This document shows positions 18,456-27,481 of a DNA stretch of 64,000 nucleotides, piece by piece. Source of the stretch: JADFJB01 sp964464595 (GTDB lineage Bacteria > Zhuqueibacterota > JdFR-76 > DREG01); the NCBI GenBank assembly GCA_964464595.1, contig CAYXGW010000013.1:10886-74885 (forward strand), read 5' to 3'. Numbering within the stretch: position 1 is the stretch's first letter; the number at the start of each line of letters is the position of its first letter. A model generated the notes under the pieces. It was not told the origin of the DNA. It ran no database searches and saw only the letters and a program-made list of their open reading frames with translations. A program made the position numbers and the translations under genes.

Positions 18456-18820
18456 GCAGATTAATATTTTTTTATTCCCGCCAATAACGATTGGCAGATT
18501 GATTTGATCATTCCTGTTTTTTATTCGGGAAGTAAGTTTTTCCCATTGTAAAATAATGATATTTTTGAACGATGTAATGGCTAAAACCTGTTTAGTTAAA
18601 GATTATCAAATATAGAAAATTCAAATAGAATTTTCAAAGGTATTAAAATGCTAATGTGAAAAGACAAAATTTCCATGTTGAACTAAAATTGTAAGCCAAA
18701 TGAGCTTTTTAAATGTATTCGATAGAATTGCAATCCTACCATCTATATAATAATTAATGTTCTTTTATAACCTCATTTTAATTTTAACTCAAAAAACTGT
18801 TGAATATCCTAAGCAAATGT

Positions 18821-18845
18821 TGTAAATAGTCCAGTGTAATTTACA
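18821..18845. promoter_or_regulatory. Candidate operator, inverted repeat TGTAAAT-N11-ATTTACA
   Basis: Perfect seven-base arms TGTAAAT and ATTTACA separated by 11 bases. The size and position, about 125 bases ahead of the SRPBCC start, fit a dimeric repressor site. Confidence 0.4.
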
Positions 18846-18883
18846 TGAGTTAGTATTCGATGATAACTTAGGAAAAAACGATC

Positions 18884-18898
18884 ACTGTGTAAGTGACG
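18884..18898. promoter_or_regulatory. Second small inverted repeat TCACT-N5-AGTGA
   Basis: Five-base perfect arms with a five-base spacer lie about 75 bases before the SRPBCC start. Short enough to be chance, but it lies next to the larger repeat. Confidence 0.25.
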
Positions 18899-18969
18899 TC
18901 TTTCTGGTGTTGCGACTGCTATGCAAACCAAGCAACAATAGCAAGTGCCAATACAAAAGGAGAAATCAC

Positions 18970-19516
18970 ATGAAGGTCCTTAAATGGATTGCTGGAATTT
19001 ATCGTTTTGTTGACCATCCTTTTTATTTTGATCGGTGTGTTTGTGCCAACCTTTACTTATGTTTCAAAGATTGAAGTGAACGCGCCAGCGGAGCATGCAT
19101 GGGCTGTCTTCACAGATGATACCTGTATGGGCGAATGGATGACCGGGTTTAAAAGCATCGAGAACATTAGCGGTAATCCCAATGAAGTGGGCAGCAAGTG
19201 GAAACTGGTTATCGAACAAGGCGGAGAATTAATGGAAATGACAGAGACGATGACCGCCTTTAAGGAAAATGAATTATTTGCATTCAAACTAGAGAACGAT
19301 GTCATGTTTGTTGATACGGATATCACGTTTGTTGAGCAAAACGGTAGAACAGAAATCAAAGCCACCAATCTGGTTGAGGGCAGAAATATCTTATGGAAAT
19401 CCTTATTCGCTTTAATGAGAGGTGCATTGGGAGCTAATTCACAAGGAATATGTGACAATTTGAAAACGGTGATTGAAACTACACCGATTGCTACGGATTC
19501 TACAATGGTTAATTGA
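18970..19516 (+). pseudogene. SRPBCC-family membrane-anchored protein with N-terminal frameshift
   Basis: The body (from 18989, 175 codons) starts with a membrane segment IVLLTILFILIGVFVP and continues as an SRPBCC/polyketide-cyclase-like lipid-binding fold (SKIEVNAPAEHAWAVFTDDT, GSKWKLVIE). Its only in-frame start is a TTG with no ribosome site. One frame over, ATG at 18970 has a perfect site (AAAAGGAGAAATCAC) and encodes MKVLKWIAGI, the expected beginning of this protein. Removing one T from ATTT at about 18997-19000 joins the two. It is thus a gene with a single-base insertion, or a sequencing error. Confidence 0.75.
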
Positions 19517-19539
19517 GAATGGAAAAAATGGAGGCCAAG

Positions 19540-21111
19540 ATGTTAAGAAAACAAATGTTCAGACATTTTTACTTATTCTTTTTACTTGTTTTACTTATAG
19601 CGATTAGTTGTGCTCCGGACAGCACTCAACAGCGCCCACAGTTTTCTCTATCTATAGACGAAGCCTTCGATCCATCGACCATTGCGCCCTACGGTGGTGA
19701 GCACAACCATGTTTATTCCTACATTGACAACAACCTGGACGGACACCTGGCAAAGCTACAGCGCTGGATTCGTCAGCCATCGATTAGCGCCCAGAACAAT
19801 GGCATCCAGGAAATGGCGCGAATGGTAAAAAACGACCTGGCTGAGATGGGTTTTACCGAAACTGAAGTCGTAGCCACATCCGGACATCCGGGAGTGTGGG
19901 GCTATTATGATGCTGGAGCGGCTAAAACACTGATGATCTACATGATGTACGATGTCCAACCGGTAAACCCAGAAGATTGGGAATCTCCTCCTTTTGCCGC
20001 TAACCTTGTAGAAAAGGATTTTGGCAAAGTGCTCATGGGGCGGGGAGCGACAAATCAAAAAGGACCTGAGCGGGCGTTTCTGAATGCAGTGGAGTCCATC
20101 ATTGCTGTAACCGGTAGTTTACCAGTAAACCTGATGATTTTGGCAGAGGGAGAAGAAGAGCTGGGTTCGCCTAATTACCCGGAACTGGTTGACCATTTCG
20201 AGGAACGCCTGCGCACTGCCGACGGAGTTTTCTTTCCCTTTAATTCCCAAAGTTTAACCGGCGAAATCCGCCTGAGTATGGGAGTAAAAGGAATCCTCTA
20301 TTTTGAAATGGAAGCTAAAGGCGGCAACTGGGGCGGTCCGACATATTCCGAGATTCATGGCTCTTACAAAGCGCTGGTGGATGCACCGGTTTTGCGCCTG
20401 GCCCAGGCACTGGCGTCCATGACCACACCTGACGGCAATACCATCCTAATCGAAGGCTATTACGATGACGTTCGTCCCCCCACCGAAGAAGAGCAGCGCC
20501 TCATCAATGGCGCGCTGAAGAATTGGGATGAAGCAGGGATCAAGAAGCTGCTCAATGTCGAGAAGTGGATTGATGGCATTAGCAAAGAAGATGCGCTTCT
20601 GCGTTACCTTTACGAAGTGACACTCAATGTTGATGGCATCTGGGGTGGCTACACCGGAGAAGGTGTAAAGACCATCCTGCCGCATAAGGCAACAGCGAAG
20701 GTCGATTCCAGGTTGCCGCCAAATGTAGATCCGGATCATTCCCTGGAGCTGGTTCGAGCTCATCTTGATAAACATGGCTTCGCCGATATTGAATTACGGA
20801 AACTTTCCAGTTATCCTGCTGCTCAAACATCCGTTGAAGCGCCCCTTGTGCAAGCAGCGATCGGCGTCTTTAATAAATGGCGTAGCACCAAAGAGGTCTG
20901 GCCGCGACTGGCCGGCAGTGCGCCGTTCTATCAGTTTACGGATCGACTCGGATTACCGCTGGTTTTTAACGGACTTGGCCATGGCTCCGGAGCTCATGCT
21001 CCAAACGAGTACATGGTCATCGAACCGGCGGAAGGTTCCAGTATTGCCGGACTGGCGGAAATCGAGAAAAGTTATGTGGATTTGTTGTTTGCTTTGGCGG
21101 CGGCGCAGTAG
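19540..21111 (+). CDS. M20-family peptidase lipoprotein with altered metal site
   Basis: About 523 residues from ATG 19540, chosen because GGAGG lies six bases before it. The N-terminus has a lipobox LLIAISC. The M20 fold is clear: YDVQPVNPEDWESPPF, GRGATNQKGPERAF, LAEGEEELGSPNYPEL and C-terminal GLGHGSGAHAPNEYM. In standard M20 enzymes the first two motifs read GHxD and RGAxDxKG; here they are MMYD and RGATNQKG, so the first metal His is Met and the bridging Asp is Asn. The catalytic Glu pair and late His remain. I recall a subfamily with the same changes. Likely a periplasmic peptidase, possibly with one metal. Confidence 0.88.
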   Translation: MLRKQMFRHFYLFFLLVLLIAISCAPDSTQQRPQFSLSIDEAFDPSTIAPYGGEHNHVYSYIDNNLDGHLAKLQRWIRQPSISAQNNGIQEMARMVKNDLAEMGFTETEVVATSGHPGVWGYYDAGAAKTLMIYMMYDVQPVNPEDWESPPFAANLVEKDFGKVLMGRGATNQKGPERAFLNAVESIIAVTGSLPVNLMILAEGEEELGSPNYPELVDHFEERLRTADGVFFPFNSQSLTGEIRLSMGVKGILYFEMEAKGGNWGGPTYSEIHGSYKALVDAPVLRLAQALASMTTPDGNTILIEGYYDDVRPPTEEEQRLINGALKNWDEAGIKKLLNVEKWIDGISKEDALLRYLYEVTLNVDGIWGGYTGEGVKTILPHKATAKVDSRLPPNVDPDHSLELVRAHLDKHGFADIELRKLSSYPAAQTSVEAPLVQAAIGVFNKWRSTKEVWPRLAGSAPFYQFTDRLGLPLVFNGLGHGSGAHAPNEYMVIEPAEGSSIAGLAEIEKSYVDLLFALAAAQ

Positions 21112-21372
21112 TTTACTTTTCACCAACCGTTTAGAATCAGGAAAATCAACTTATGAAGTTCTTAAGTTTCTACTATTCAGGACTGTTTTTATAATGATCA
21201 AAGCATGTGCATCGACAGCCAAAATTCTAGTTGGGCAACAATCAGATCAACGCATTGAAAAAAAGATAGCCTCAAAATAGAGGTCCAATACTTGTTTTCA
21301 GGGTGGAATGGAGCTCCGTCGCGTGTGCGCGAAAAAAGCAATGTGCATAAATATTTGGTTGCAAATCGCTGA
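21112..21372. other. Spacer after M20 gene
   Basis: No supported gene. The following 200 bases belong to the direct repeat described separately. Confidence 0.35.
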
Positions 21373-21570
21373 AAAATGTTTTACATTTCGGTTATCTCCC
21401 CTAAAGAAACATAATTTATCCTCCGGGATTCAAGGGAATTTATGGGATAAATTAACCATATAAATCTTCAAATCTAAGAATTATATTGTTGTTGGGTAGT
21501 CTAAAGGGTTTCATGATTATAAATAAGATAACACCGTTTTCGCAAAGATATTTAATAGTTCTGCGGCCTT
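21373..21570 (+). repeat. Direct repeat R, copy 1, upstream of Vgb-like gene
   Basis: About 200 bases resemble 24951-25144 at roughly four bases in five by eye. Shared blocks include ACATAATTTATCC, AAGGGAATTTATGGGAT, ATATAAATCTTC, GGGTTTCAT and TTTTCGCAAAGA. Both copies end just before GC-rich DNA and precede a gene whose start is led by AAAGGAGAAAACTATG. They probably carry the promoter. Confidence 0.8.
21437..21453. promoter_or_regulatory. Palindrome AATTTAT-GGG-ATAAATT inside repeat copy 1
   Basis: Perfect seven-base arms around GGG; the same 17 bases occur in copy 2 at 25011-25027 although neighbouring bases differ. Conservation suggests an operator. Confidence 0.5.
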
Positions 21571-21639
21571 GATTGCAGAGATAGAGGCCCAAGAACAGAT
21601 TGGATTGCATCCTTCACAATAAACCAAAGGAGAAAAACT

Positions 21640-22848
21640 ATGCCTTCACGAAATCAACGCCGGTTTGCCGATATTCTGCTGAATAGCCTCGCAGGTTCCC
21701 ATATGCGCGCCGAGCCTCTCCCCGCATCGGTTTCTGATCAAGATCAGCATTCGTCTTCCATATACGGAGTGACGTTTGATTTCTACAAGACCTACGGAAC
21801 CACCGTTGACCCGATTTTCGCCGCTAATGGCAACGTATGGTTCTCGGACGGGAGCGCTGTGGGTGAGTTTATCATCAACGAGAAAATGATTCGGCAATGT
21901 GGGAGCACCTCCGGGGCGGCCCAGGAAATCATCGCCGATGACGACGGTCATGTTTGGTTCGGTATTAGCGGTGGGCCGGGCTTGATCGGGCGCAGCACAA
22001 TGGATTGTACCGTAACTACTTACTCTACGGCCGGCTGGACCAATGATGTGCTCCTGGGTCCGGACAAGAATATCTACTTCAGCGACAGTGGTGGAAAGAT
22101 CGGACGGGCCACACCCGATGGGAAGATCACGGAGTTCACAACGAGCTACGGTACCAACAGTCCGATCATTGGGCCGAACGACGGCAGCATCTGGTTCGGC
22201 GAAAACGGTCCCAAGGTCGGCCGGCTTGCTCTACCCGGCGACGAGGTCACCGAATGGAATGTCAAGGCCATGGTCGGTTCAGGAAGCTTACTCGTCGGTC
22301 CGGACGGCTCCGTCTGGTTCTGTACGGATTATGTCATCGGAAGAGTGACTCCCCAAGGTAATGTGGAAGAATATGACATCGGGGGCGCCGGAGCCTTCAA
22401 CTTGCTGAATGGCCCCGATGGCAATGTTTGGTTTGGTTGTCAGAACTCCGCGAAGGTGGGGAACGTCACTCAGGATGGTCGAGTATCTCTTTACGACATC
22501 AACGACAATTCGATGGGCTTGGTGTTCGGCACGGATGACAAATTGTACGTCGGCCAGCTGAGTTATTACCTGGCCATAATCGACCTGCAAGGGAACGTGA
22601 ACGAGCGACAGTTGACTGGAGCCATACCCTATCCGCCCCATGTGGGGCCCGATGGCAACGTCTGGTTCAGCGGCAACGCATGGCAAAGTCTGGGCGTTTC
22701 TTCCTTCGTGGGTCGCATCACACCTGATGGAGACTTGCAGGAATTCCCGCTGAGTGCTTATCCGAACAGTTTCCTCAATGGCAAGGATGGGAAAACCATG
22801 TATATGGGCATGAATACCTACCGGTTTGGCGTAGCCACACTTGGTTGA
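21640..22848 (+). CDS. Vgb/NHL-like beta-propeller protein, GC-rich
   Basis: A 402-residue protein built of about seven propeller blades with the recurring pattern (G)PDGNVWF-GRxTPDG, as in virginiamycin B lyase (Vgb) and related streptogramin-lyase-like propellers. Examples are DGHVWFGIS, DGSIWFGEN, DGSVWFCTD, DGNVWFGCQ and DGNVWFSGN. No signal peptide or lipobox is obvious. A strong ribosome site AAAGGAGAAAAACT precedes the ATG. The base composition is clearly GC-richer than the surrounding AT-rich genes, so it was probably acquired. Lyase activity cannot be asserted; many homologues are of unknown function. Confidence 0.8.
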   Translation: MPSRNQRRFADILLNSLAGSHMRAEPLPASVSDQDQHSSSIYGVTFDFYKTYGTTVDPIFAANGNVWFSDGSAVGEFIINEKMIRQCGSTSGAAQEIIADDDGHVWFGISGGPGLIGRSTMDCTVTTYSTAGWTNDVLLGPDKNIYFSDSGGKIGRATPDGKITEFTTSYGTNSPIIGPNDGSIWFGENGPKVGRLALPGDEVTEWNVKAMVGSGSLLVGPDGSVWFCTDYVIGRVTPQGNVEEYDIGGAGAFNLLNGPDGNVWFGCQNSAKVGNVTQDGRVSLYDINDNSMGLVFGTDDKLYVGQLSYYLAIIDLQGNVNERQLTGAIPYPPHVGPDGNVWFSGNAWQSLGVSSFVGRITPDGDLQEFPLSAYPNSFLNGKDGKTMYMGMNTYRFGVATLG

Positions 22849-23065
22849 TATGTTGAGCCGCCAGCAAGGGACTTGCACAACAATATGTATGGTGTAATCC
22901 TCGTCATATGCGTTCTTTTAAAAGTACTGCATTCTCTGACACCGCTAGCTTTCCTTCATTTTCATCGCCCAAACCAGATGATGCAATCGCGGATTTCGGA
23001 ACCTTGTAGTGCCCTGCTCCAACAGCACTACTCGGAACACCTTCGGAGAACCTTGAACTCCTGAA

Positions 23066-23435
23066 GGGGTTGGTTCGAGCTCATCTTGACAAACACGGCT
23101 TCGGCGATATTGAATTACGGAAACTTTCCGGTTATCCTGCGGCCCAGACATCCGTTGAAGCGCCCCTTGTGCAAGCGGCGATCGGCGTCTTTAATAAATG
23201 GCGCACTACCAAAGAGGTTTGGCCGCGACTGGCCGTCAGTGCGCCGTTCTACCAGTTTACGGAACGTCTTGGTTTGCCGCTGGTTTTTAACGGACTCGGC
23301 CATGGCTCTGGCGCTCATGCTCCCAATGAGTACATGGTCATCGAACCGACAGAAGGATCCAGTGTTGCCGGACTGGCGGAAATCGAGAAGAGTTATGTGG
23401 ATTTGTTGTTTGCTTTGGCGGCGGCTGGGAATTAG
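23066..23435 (+). pseudogene. Duplicated 3' end of the M20 peptidase gene
   Basis: About 120 codons nearly identical to the last part of the M20 gene at 20747-21108, from LVRAHLDKHGFGDIELRKL to SYVDLLFALAAA. It retains GHGSGAHAPNEYM but none of the other catalytic motifs and starts in mid-domain. A few substitutions (for instance AVSAPFYQFTERLG) show that it has drifted. It is a fragment left by duplication, not a working enzyme. Confidence 0.88.
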
Positions 23436-23489
23436 TGTTTGCGTAGGCAGTCCAAAAGTGTGTAGTGTCATCGCGAGGAGCAAAGCGAC

Positions 23490-24721
23490 GTGTTTTACGG
23501 CTATAATCGCAATTTTGCCATCATTCCGGCTGATGGTGGCGATGCAAAAATTGTCACGGCAAATTTTGATGAAAATCCCGGGTTCGTCACATGGAACAAA
23601 AACGGCATCTACTTTTCGGCATTACAAAAAACGGCGTCGCATCTTTTTGTCTTAGATCCCAAATCCATGAAAACCAAACGAGTGTCGGGACCGAATGAAT
23701 TAATGGCAAGCTCCTTTTCATTTACAAAAGACGGTAAGCAATTCGCTTTTTCATCCGATGCCCCCGCCTCAATGCGTGAAGTGTTCATTTCTTCTTCTCG
23801 TAAATTCTCGCCGAACAAATTAACCAATATGACCAGTGTCAAACCACTCAATTTATATTGGGTAAAAATGAAGTGATTTCATGGAAAAGCAAAGACGGCA
23901 CAACCATAGAAGGCGTATTGACCAAACCCCAGAATTTTGATCCGGATAAAAAATATCCGCTTCTGTGTATGATTCATGGTGGTCCAACAGGTGTTGACCG
24001 ACCGGGACTATTGTCCCGGGGAACGAGTTACTATCCAATCGATATCTGGGTGGCGCGGGGCGCTTTGATATTGCGGGTAAATTACCGTGGAAGTGCAGGT
24101 TATGGTGAGGAATTTCGATTACTCAACAAACGGAACCTTGGCGTTGGTGATGCCTGGGATGTGATTTCCGGTGTTGATTTTTTAATCGGCAAAGGCTGGG
24201 TCGATTCGGACAAAGTAGTCAGTATGGGCTGGAGCCAGGGTGGCTACATCTCGGCATTTTTGACGACATCATCGGATCGCTTTGCCGCCATTTCTGTGGG
24301 AGCTGGTTTATCCAATTGGGCCTCATACTATTACAATACCGACATAACGCCATTTACCGTCAATTACCTGGGTGACGATCCGGTGGACGATCCGGAAGTC
24401 TATCAAAAAACCTCGCCGATGTCTTACATCAAAAAGGCCAAAACACCAACTTTGATCCAACATGGTGAGAATGACAGGCGGGTTCCGATTCCCAACGCTT
24501 ACGAATTGCGGCAGGGATTAGTGGATCGTGGTGTGCCGGTGGAGATGGTCGTGTACAAAGGATTCGGCCATGGTATCAACAAACCCAAATCGCAACGTGC
24601 TGTGATGTGGCACAACCTTGCCTGGTTTAACCATTATTTGTGGGATGATAAATTACCGGATTTAGGGCAGCCGGAATTGCCGGAGAAGGAAGGGGAGGAT
24701 GAAAAGGAGGAAGAAAATTAA
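23490..24721 (+). pseudogene. S9-family prolyl-oligopeptidase-like gene, N-truncated and frameshifted
   Basis: Two overlapping frames make one protein. The first (23490-23876) encodes the last propeller strands (FAIIPADGGDAKIV, VTWNKNGIYFSA, FSFTKDGKQFAFSSD); the second (23858-24721) the alpha/beta-hydrolase domain with catalytic Ser in GWSQGG, Asp in HGENDRRVP and His in GFGHGIN, plus VNYRGSAGYGEEF. The switch of frame lies at about 23860-23876. The N-terminal signal and most of the propeller, several hundred residues in intact S9 enzymes, are missing. The hydrolase domain alone is unlikely to be exported. Confidence 0.85.
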
Positions 24722-24806
24722 TGTGTTAAAATTGCCTGGTTAAACGATTCCTATTATCATCGCAATATCCAAAAGACAACCATTATGCTTAATTTGCTGT
24801 CTAAAT

Positions 24807-24834
24807 CACTTTGTCATTAATAGTCATTCAGTCA
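24807..24834 (+). repeat. 28-base inverted repeat, left arm
   Basis: Matches the reverse complement of 27376-27403 at 27 of 28 bases. The core is GTCATTAATAGTCATTCAG. The two arms enclose about 2.5 kb containing repeat R copy 2, the GC-rich CVNH gene and an S9 scrap. Confidence 0.8.
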
Positions 24835-24950
24835 TCTCATTTATGGCTGACGGTAACTAACAATTTAAAAACGTAGCCGTCCTATGTTGATTTATCCCAC
24901 CCCCTAAAGCAATTTTGATTGCAATGAATATTTTGTTGAAAATTGGAAGA

Positions 24951-25144
24951 AAACATTTTATATTTTTGTCATCTCCCTGAAAACATAATTTATCCTTCTT
25001 AATTTAAGGGAATTTATGGGATAAATTTATAATATAAATCTTCGAATCTGAAATTATATTTTTGTTGGGTTGACTATAGGGTTTCATAATTATGAATAAC
25101 ATAACACTCGTTTTCGCAAAGACATTTAATAGTTGGACGGCTTA
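24951..25144 (+). repeat. Direct repeat R, copy 2, upstream of CVNH gene
   Basis: Second copy of the element at 21373-21570. It ends where the DNA turns GC-rich (about 25145). The conserved 17-base palindrome is at 25011-25027. The 250 GC-rich bases that follow, up to the ATG at 25402, hold no gene I can support. Confidence 0.8.
25011..25027. promoter_or_regulatory. Palindrome AATTTAT-GGG-ATAAATT inside repeat copy 2
   Basis: Identical to the palindrome in copy 1 at 21437-21453. Candidate operator for the downstream gene. Confidence 0.5.
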
Positions 25145-25401
25145 ATATAAGCAGCCCGAGAGCATCACTTTCAGGAGCTTCGACATCGACATAGTTACGG
25201 TAGGCCTATGGAGATCGATGAACCACGGAGAGTCCCAACGTTTTTCTCGATGCCTGTGCAGTCGCCTGGAAGTTCACGAACCTCGCTTTCGCGAGTATCA
25301 TGAATGGATCACTGATGCCGCGATATGCAGCCCGAAAACCCTCTCTTCCCAATGCTGGGAGGTGTAGACAGACATGAAAAGACCAAAAAAAGGAGAAAAC
25401 T

Positions 25402-27066
25402 ATGAGCAACTACTTGATTAACCCTGGAAATGACGGCGAACAAGGATCGCCTGGTCCCCACTTCCCACCGCTACGGTTCTTCGCGATTGCGGCCATGTTC
25501 TTAGCGGTTAGTTTGGCTGGCTGTGCTCAGTCGGCTGACCAAGAGACGACCACAGCAAACGGCAACCTACCTCCGGGTTCTTATCAGCTCACCTGCAGTG
25601 GCGCATCGCTTGGTAGCGACGACGTGCTGACGGCTTCGTGTCAGAAGATCGACGGTAGCGTGCAGTCCACCTCCCTGTCCAACGTGGAGGGCTGCCTCGC
25701 ATCGATTGTGAATCGGGGTGATATTGGCAACATCGACGGTAACCTGATGTGCATCCCGGATCTGCCGGTCACCAGTGCCGGGATCGAGTTCCCCGAGGCT
25801 GAGACCACCATCAACCAGTGGATTTATGCAGGCAATTCGCAGGAGATCTACAAACATGCCTGGGGTATCTGGGCGGGATTGACTCAGGTTGTCGGCCAGA
25901 TCGACGGAACCCCCGCGCGCGCCTTCGAGACCTGGGCAACGCCGAACAACATGATCTTCCGCATCCAGAGCGGCCTGGGGGAGCAGGAGGAAGTCAAGCC
26001 GCAGCCGCAGCGCCGCCTCGATCTGGGGCGTCCGCTTCAATTTACCAACCAGGCGCTGGTAACAACCCAGCCGGCCGGTGGCGCCGACACCAACATCTTC
26101 GTGTCGATTGCTTACAACCCGCCCGCCGCCCAGCACGCCATTACCAACAAGCTGTTCCTGCAGAGCACATTAAACGCCTACCTGGCCAACGGCTACACAG
26201 AGATACCGGATTTCCCCAACAACTCGATCACGATCAAGCCCGTCTACAAGGTGATTCCGGCAAACGTGCAAGACGGAATCTACACGATGCCCGGATGGCC
26301 GGGAACACCGGTTCCGGCGAAGACCTTTGGGGAGACGGTTTGGAACGCGTGCGTCTACATCGACATCAACGGAAGCGGTGCCGGGGGCTCCTCGATCGAT
26401 GTCGGTTGTGGTGATCGGAACGCAACCAACACCTTCTACCTGGAAAACTTTATTTACAACGAGGTCTCCGAAGCCGACGCCGATTACCTGACCGAACAGC
26501 TCGGCGTCAACATCTCCGCGGGCGACTTCGCGATTCTGGTTGGCATGCACGTCACCAGCCGCGAGATCCTGCGTTGGGTGTGGCAAACGTTCTGGTGGAC
26601 TGCTGATACAACCGCCCCGAAAACACCCAGCTCGAGTACCATTGCCGCCGCCCGGCCGCTGTCCGCTCTGGTTGATGGTGCCGCGCATTATGCCATGGCA
26701 CCCGCCTACAGCATGGTGGCGCCGGCGCAGCCTGTAAACGACGGCCAGGACGTTGGGACTCCGGTCATCGGCTACAACCCGCACCTGGAGGCTGGGTTCG
26801 ATCCTGGAACATTCCAGGAATTCCGCACCATCAACGCCGCTACCCCGGACTCCATCACCAACCGCTACGGGGTCCAGAGCAACTGTATGACCTGCCATGG
26901 CTTTGTGGTGTACAACCCCACCATAAACTACAAAAAGGGCGGTCGTGAGAAGCCCTACGCTCCCGACTTCTACCTGTCCCGCAATGACGCCATCTTTGCT
27001 GGCAAGCTGCAGCTCGATTTCGCCTGGTCGATTCTGGGATCGCTGGTGCTGGACGATCAGAAGTGA
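25402..27066 (+). CDS. CVNH-domain lipoprotein with C-terminal CxxCH heme motif, GC-rich
   Basis: A 554-residue protein. A leader of about 30 residues precedes a hydrophobic segment and lipobox (VSLAGCAQ). Residues about 55-120 match a cyanovirin-N homology domain (PGSYQLTCSGASL, LTASCQKIDGS, DGNLMCIPD), a carbohydrate-binding fold. The rest is of unknown family, with NCMTCHGF near residue 500, a c-type heme attachment motif. The pairing suggests a surface protein that binds sugar and heme or carries out oxidation, but that is inference. The gene is much richer in GC than its neighbours and has a strong ribosome site AAAGGAGAAAACT, pointing to transfer. Confidence 0.82.
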   Translation: MSNYLINPGNDGEQGSPGPHFPPLRFFAIAAMFLAVSLAGCAQSADQETTTANGNLPPGSYQLTCSGASLGSDDVLTASCQKIDGSVQSTSLSNVEGCLASIVNRGDIGNIDGNLMCIPDLPVTSAGIEFPEAETTINQWIYAGNSQEIYKHAWGIWAGLTQVVGQIDGTPARAFETWATPNNMIFRIQSGLGEQEEVKPQPQRRLDLGRPLQFTNQALVTTQPAGGADTNIFVSIAYNPPAAQHAITNKLFLQSTLNAYLANGYTEIPDFPNNSITIKPVYKVIPANVQDGIYTMPGWPGTPVPAKTFGETVWNACVYIDINGSGAGGSSIDVGCGDRNATNTFYLENFIYNEVSEADADYLTEQLGVNISAGDFAILVGMHVTSREILRWVWQTFWWTADTTAPKTPSSSTIAAARPLSALVDGAAHYAMAPAYSMVAPAQPVNDGQDVGTPVIGYNPHLEAGFDPGTFQEFRTINAATPDSITNRYGVQSNCMTCHGFVVYNPTINYKKGGREKPYAPDFYLSRNDAIFAGKLQLDFAWSILGSLVLDDQK

Positions 27067-27159
27067 CTTCTCCCGCAGGCGGAACCGGCTTCCGGGATTA
27101 CCAAGTGGTCCCAGACGGTAGTTAAATTCTGTACTCTACCCATTCGGGTAAGGAGTTGT

Positions 27160-27276
27160 TTTATGGGTATAATCGCAATTTTGCCATAATTTCGGCTGAT
27201 TTGTGGAACGATAAATTAGCGGATTTACGGGAGCCGGAATTGCCTGAAAAAGAAGGGGAGGATGAAAAAAACTAGT
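27160..27276 (+). pseudogene. Internally deleted scrap of the S9 peptidase gene
   Basis: The first half (GGTATAATCGCAATTTTGCC) matches the start of the S9 fragment near 23496; the second half (AATTAGCGGATTTACGGGAG to GGGGAGGATGAAAAA) matches its end at 24640-24710. Everything between is gone, so a deletion has fused the two ends. It shows that a second copy of the S9 fragment once lay here. Confidence 0.82.
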
Positions 27277-27375
27277 GGAATGATTCAAAATAATGTGTGT
27301 TTCACATAAATGAATTGTAAAATTCTGATTTCAAAATGTCTGGTTTTTGTCTGAAACAATTGGTCATTGACTTAA

Positions 27376-27403
27376 TGACTGAATGACTATTAATGACAGA
27401 GTG
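27376..27403 (-). repeat. 28-base inverted repeat, right arm
   Basis: Reverse complement of 24807-24834 with one mismatch. No target-site duplication was obvious around the arms. Confidence 0.8.
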
Positions 27404-27481
27404 ACTGCGGTTCCAACAAAAGCAATTTTCACAAAATTTTTAAATAACCCCGGGAATAAAACGGTTTATTAATTGTTTCAC

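Larger units (their letters stand above)
18610..18969. other. Intergenic control region with two inverted repeats
   Basis: No gene is visible. Upstream of the SRPBCC gene lie two inverted repeats, listed separately, and a good Shine-Dalgarno AAAAGGAGAAAT just before the ATG at 18970. Confidence 0.5.

Noticed and set aside
22288..22878. 196-codon minus-strand frame across the Vgb-like gene
   Set aside because: Antisense to a propeller gene with clear repeats; GC-rich artefact.
26170..26898. 242-codon open frame on the minus strand
   Set aside because: It lies opposite the CVNH/heme gene in GC-rich DNA, where long antisense frames arise by chance; it has no ribosome site or known motif.
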